Shown: piece by piece, positions 6,104 through 7,849 of the stretch | Layout: every line of letters begins with the position of its first letter | Position numbering within the stretch: position 1 is the first letter of the stretch | NCBI GenBank assembly: GCA_034005635.1 | Contig: JAVEUJ010000118.1 | Coordinates: forward strand, 1 to 7,849 | Direction of reading: 5' to 3' | Length of the DNA stretch: 7,849 nt | Source of the DNA: JAAZFE01 sp034005635 | Lineage (GTDB): Bacteria; Verrucomicrobiota; Kiritimatiellia; CAIQIC01; Lenti-01 | Translations under genes and position numbers: made by a program | The notes under the pieces: generated by a model | Database searches by the model: none | Told to the model about the DNA's origin: nothing | Seen by the model: the letters and a program-made list of their open reading frames with translations, nothing else

Positions 6104-6697
6104 ATGAGGACGGCAGGCATTGTACTGGCGGCGGGGGCCTCGCAGCGGATGGGGCGTCCCAAGGCCTTGTTGTGCGGACCGGACGGGGTGCCTTTGGCAG
6201 CCCAGCAAGCGGAGGTGTTGCGTCGAGGCGGCTGCAACTGGGTAGCGGTCGTAGTGGGGTCGGAGGCTGAACGGGTTCGGTCCGGTTTGCCGGGCGGACT
6301 GGCGACGGTTGAAAATCCGCGCTGGGCGCAGGGGCGGGCGACATCCTTGCAGACGGGAGCGGGGGCCTTTCCTGAGGCAGATGGTGTTTTATTTCTACCG
6401 GTGGATGCCGTGGGAGTGAAACCGACGACCATCCGGGCGCTGCTGGCGGCGGCAGAAACTAATCCCTCGCATGTGTGGCGTCCGGTTCACAACGGCGTAA
6501 CAGGCCATGTGCTGTGGGTGCCGCGTGTGTGGGTGGCCGAGTTGCAACGGTTGCCCGAGGATGCACGGGTAGATGAGTGGGCGAAGCCGCTGGCTCAAGA
6601 ACTGGATGTAGATGATCCCGCCATTCTGCGCAACGTTAACACACCCCAAGACTGGGAAGAGTTGACGAAAGAGTCGGGTGACGGGGCTGCGACCTAA
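6104..6697 (+). CDS. MobA/MocA-like nucleotidyltransferase
   Basis: This 197-residue protein belongs to the NTP_transf_3 (MobA-like) fold. It carries the nucleotide-binding signature LAAGASQRMGRPKALL (8-23). Next come NPRWAQGRATSLQTG, which fits the family N..W..G...S...G pattern, and FLPVDAVGVKPTTI with metal-binding Asp101. TGHVLW occupies the place of the common GHP motif, and the end is NVNTPQDWEEL, typical of the family. Relatives transfer CMP or GMP to molybdopterin (MocA, MobA), and others activate sugars or alcohols, so the substrate cannot be called. The second Pro of the usual PVDxPxV is changed here (PVDAVGV). It starts 10 bp after the glgA stop with no clear Shine-Dalgarno, suggesting translational coupling and one transcript. 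No molybdenum-enzyme or cofactor genes are in view. Confidence 0.85.
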   Translation: MRTAGIVLAAGASQRMGRPKALLCGPDGVPLAAQQAEVLRRGGCNWVAVVVGSEAERVRSGLPGGLATVENPRWAQGRATSLQTGAGAFPEADGVLFLPVDAVGVKPTTIRALLAAAETNPSHVWRPVHNGVTGHVLWVPRVWVAELQRLPEDARVDEWAKPLAQELDVDDPAILRNVNTPQDWEELTKESGDGAAT

Positions 6698-6708
6698 CGG
6701 CCCTCAGC

Positions 6709-6774
6709 AGCCGCGGCTCACCCGGAGGGTTCGCCCTACCAACGGCTTGCGATCCTGATTTTGGGTAGGGCGAA
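6709..6774. repeat. Inverted repeat pair between convergent genes
   Basis: TTCGCCCTACC (6730-6740) is the exact reverse complement of GGTAGGGCGAA (6764-6774), giving an 11-bp stem with a 23-base loop. The left arm can instead form a local hairpin AGGG-TTCG-CCCT (6726-6737). Next to it is a perfect 10-bp palindrome, AGCCGCGGCT (6709-6718). A related GAGCCG lies beyond the right arm at 6805-6810, so both arms may be ends of the same dispersed repeat in opposite orientation. The site lies between two genes whose 3' ends face each other and could terminate or stabilise both transcripts, but no T-run is present. Confidence 0.55.
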
Positions 6775-6909
6775 GCTGCCTGTCCGCCGTGGTGGATCCC
6801 TGCCGAGCCGAGCTGGTTTGATCTTCAAGACCGGCGACAGAACAGCCTAACCGGTTCTAATCACCAATTCACCACGCAGTACTGATTGCGGCCTGCCTGA
6901 CGGGATTGT

Positions 6910-7849
6910 CTACCAGAGAACGGGATCGTTCCACTCGGGGGACTTGTCGGCAACCTTGGGCTTGAGCTTGCGCTCGGGCTTCTGGTCATCCTGCTTGTCC
7001 TTGCTCATCGTGGTAGCGCTCTTTTTTTCGTCCTTGGCTTTTTTGACCGCAGGCGTTTTTGGGGCAGCCTCTTCAGCGATCATTTCTTCAACGACTACGA
7101 CTTCTGGGGCGACTACTTTGACGACCACCGGAGAGGCGTCGTCGGCAGGCGTGTCACCCAGCAGATCGGCAAGAGGATCGGTTTCCTCAATAGTTTCTAC
7201 GGCGCCATCCACGACTGTTTCCTCGGGAATAAGTTCTGCAGCGATTTCTTCGATGGCCGCAGGCTCATCGCCGAGCAGGTCAGCGAAGGGGTCTTCGGTC
7301 GCAACTTCAGCGGAGATGACTTCTTCGGCGGGTTCGTCACCCAACAAATCAGCGAAGGGATCAGCCTCGCTAGACTCGGCAGGCAGTTCGGCTGCGATAT
7401 CTTCCTCAACCTCTTCGAGAGCTACGGTCGGTTCCACTTCCTCGGCCGACATATCTCCGAGCAGATCAGCGAAGGGGTCTTCGGTAGTTCCTTCGGTAGA
7501 AAAGGCTTCATCGGCAGGCATATCACCCAGCAAATCAGCAAACGGATCAGCCGCTATAGCCTCGGCGGGCAGTTCGGCTGCGATATCTTCCTCAACCACG
7601 TCGAGGGTCACGGCCGGTTCCACTTCCTCGATTGGCATTTCGCCTAGCAGATCAGCGAAGGGGTCTTCGGTTGTCGCTTCGGTAGGGACAATTTCTTCGG
7701 CGGGCATGTCACCCAACAGGTCAGCAAAGGGATCGGCTTCGATGGTTTCGGGGGGCAGTTCAACTGCGACTTCTTCCACGATTTCATCAAAGGCACCGGC
7801 TGGTTCCACTTCCTCAGTTGGCATATCACCGAGCAATCGGCGAAGGGGT
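6910..7849 (-). CDS. Acidic tandem-repeat protein, C-terminal part (partial, frameshift at the edge)
   Basis: The stop is TAG at 6912-6910 and the gene runs off the right edge. About 308 codons are readable. The first about 219 consist of repeats opening with DPFADLLGD: long 39-residue units alternate with short 23-residue units, giving a 62-residue higher-order period. A degenerate last unit starts DPLADLLGD. This part is rich in Glu, Asp, Ala and Val and has no Lys, Arg, His, Cys, Tyr, Trp, Asn or Gln. From codon 240 on the character changes to a Lys-rich tail (KKAKDEKK, KPERKLKPKVADK) and it ends SPEWNDPVLW with the only two Trp. I recognise no domain, catalytic motif or membrane segment. 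The in-frame TTG at 7836 is not a start: it lies inside a repeat, where one base seems to be missing. The polypeptide is likely disordered or short-helical; its function is unknown. Confidence 0.75.
   Translation of the reverse strand, partial: PLRRLLGDMPTEEVEPAGAFDEIVEEVAVELPPETIEADPFADLLGDMPAEEIVPTEATTEDPFADLLGEMPIEEVEPAVTLDVVEEDIAAELPAEAIAADPFADLLGDMPADEAFSTEGTTEDPFADLLGDMSAEEVEPTVALEEVEEDIAAELPAESSEADPFADLLGDEPAEEVISAEVATEDPFADLLGDEPAAIEEIAAELIPEETVVDGAVETIEETDPLADLLGDTPADDASPVVVKVVAPEVVVVEEMIAEEAAPKTPAVKKAKDEKKSATTMSKDKQDDQKPERKLKPKVADKSPEWNDPVLW
7157..7849 (-). repeat. Tandem repeats coding for DPFADLLGD units
   Basis: The DNA encoding the repeats is itself repeated. The LLG core recurs with spacing 117, 69, 117, 69 bp (for example near 7833, 7716 and 7647), so a 186-bp double unit is repeated, visibly from the edge down to about 7270, with a 114-bp and a degenerate unit after it. 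Third-position differences between units show that they are not recent exact duplications throughout. Such arrays change copy number by recombination or slippage and are prone to assembly collapse. Confidence 0.85.
7831..7842 (-). other. Apparent one-base deletion in the repeat protein gene
   Basis: All sibling units read on the + strand like 'gagcagatcagcgaagggg' (7459-7477), whereas here the text is 'gagcaatcggcgaagggg', one base shorter. On the coding strand the frame ending in DPFAD then fails to join LLGDMP. Since the site is within 19 bases of the window end, a sequence or assembly error is as likely as a true frameshift. Confidence 0.7.

Noticed and set aside
5755..6432. 225-codon minus-strand frame over the glgA end and the nucleotidyltransferase
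   Set aside because: Both sense genes carry clear family motifs; this is a shadow of them.
7834..7836. TTG at 7836 as the start codon of the acidic repeat protein
   Set aside because: It falls within a DPFADLLGD unit; the repeat pattern continues to the window edge in a shifted frame, so the gene starts outside.
7157..7849. CRISPR-like array because of regular repeats
   Set aside because: Repeats are coding, in phase, and diverge at third positions; unit spacing alternates 69/117 bp and there are no unique spacers.

Overview
The window looks like chromosomal DNA from a GC-rich Gram-negative bacterium. An outer-membrane-barrel-like protein ending in Phe supports a Gram-negative envelope. The intergenic style (poly-G runs, runs built on 'ggaactc', 'aatattcaat' and 'accaacga', and small palindromic dispersed repeats) reminds me of the PVC group (Verrucomicrobiota, Kiritimatiellota, Lentisphaerota). 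That placement is an impression from memory, not a search result.

Layout, left to right. Bases 1-92 hold the probable last 29 codons of an upstream + strand gene, closed by a hairpin. A 460-bp intergenic stretch follows, with low-complexity sequence, poly-G tracts and copy A of a 98-bp palindromic repeat. Then comes a small exported beta-barrel protein (556-1167). After a 240-bp leader region lies a full-length pyruvate, phosphate dikinase gene (ppdK, 1408-4152) with a clear intrinsic terminator. A second repeat-rich intergenic stretch (4206-4572) carries copy B of the 98-bp repeat and a good sigma70-like promoter placed so close to the next ATG that the transcript may be leaderless. That promoter drives a GT5 glycogen/starch synthase (glgA, 4573-6093) and, 10 bp later, a MobA/MocA-like nucleotidyltransferase (6104-6697). 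A 212-bp convergent intergenic region contains inverted copies of another short repeat. The right end (6910-7849, minus strand) is the 3' part of a gene for a very acidic protein made of alternating 39- and 23-residue repeats that begin with DPFADLLGD, followed by a Lys-rich tail.

How the genes fit together. PPDK interconverts pyruvate and PEP and GlgA adds glucose from ADP-glucose to glycogen, so both sit in central carbon and storage metabolism. They have separate signals: a terminator after ppdK and a promoter before glgA. The nucleotidyltransferase is probably co-transcribed with glgA, but its substrate cannot be read from sequence. The barrel protein and the acidic repeat protein have no evident link to this metabolism.

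The most unusual items are the acidic repeat protein (about 239 visible residues without a single Lys or Arg) with an apparent one-base deletion at the window edge; the composite palindromic element present twice; the possible leaderless glgA start; and the loss of the usual Lys in the GlgA KxGGL motif. I see no CRISPR array, tRNA, rRNA, transposase or defence system.
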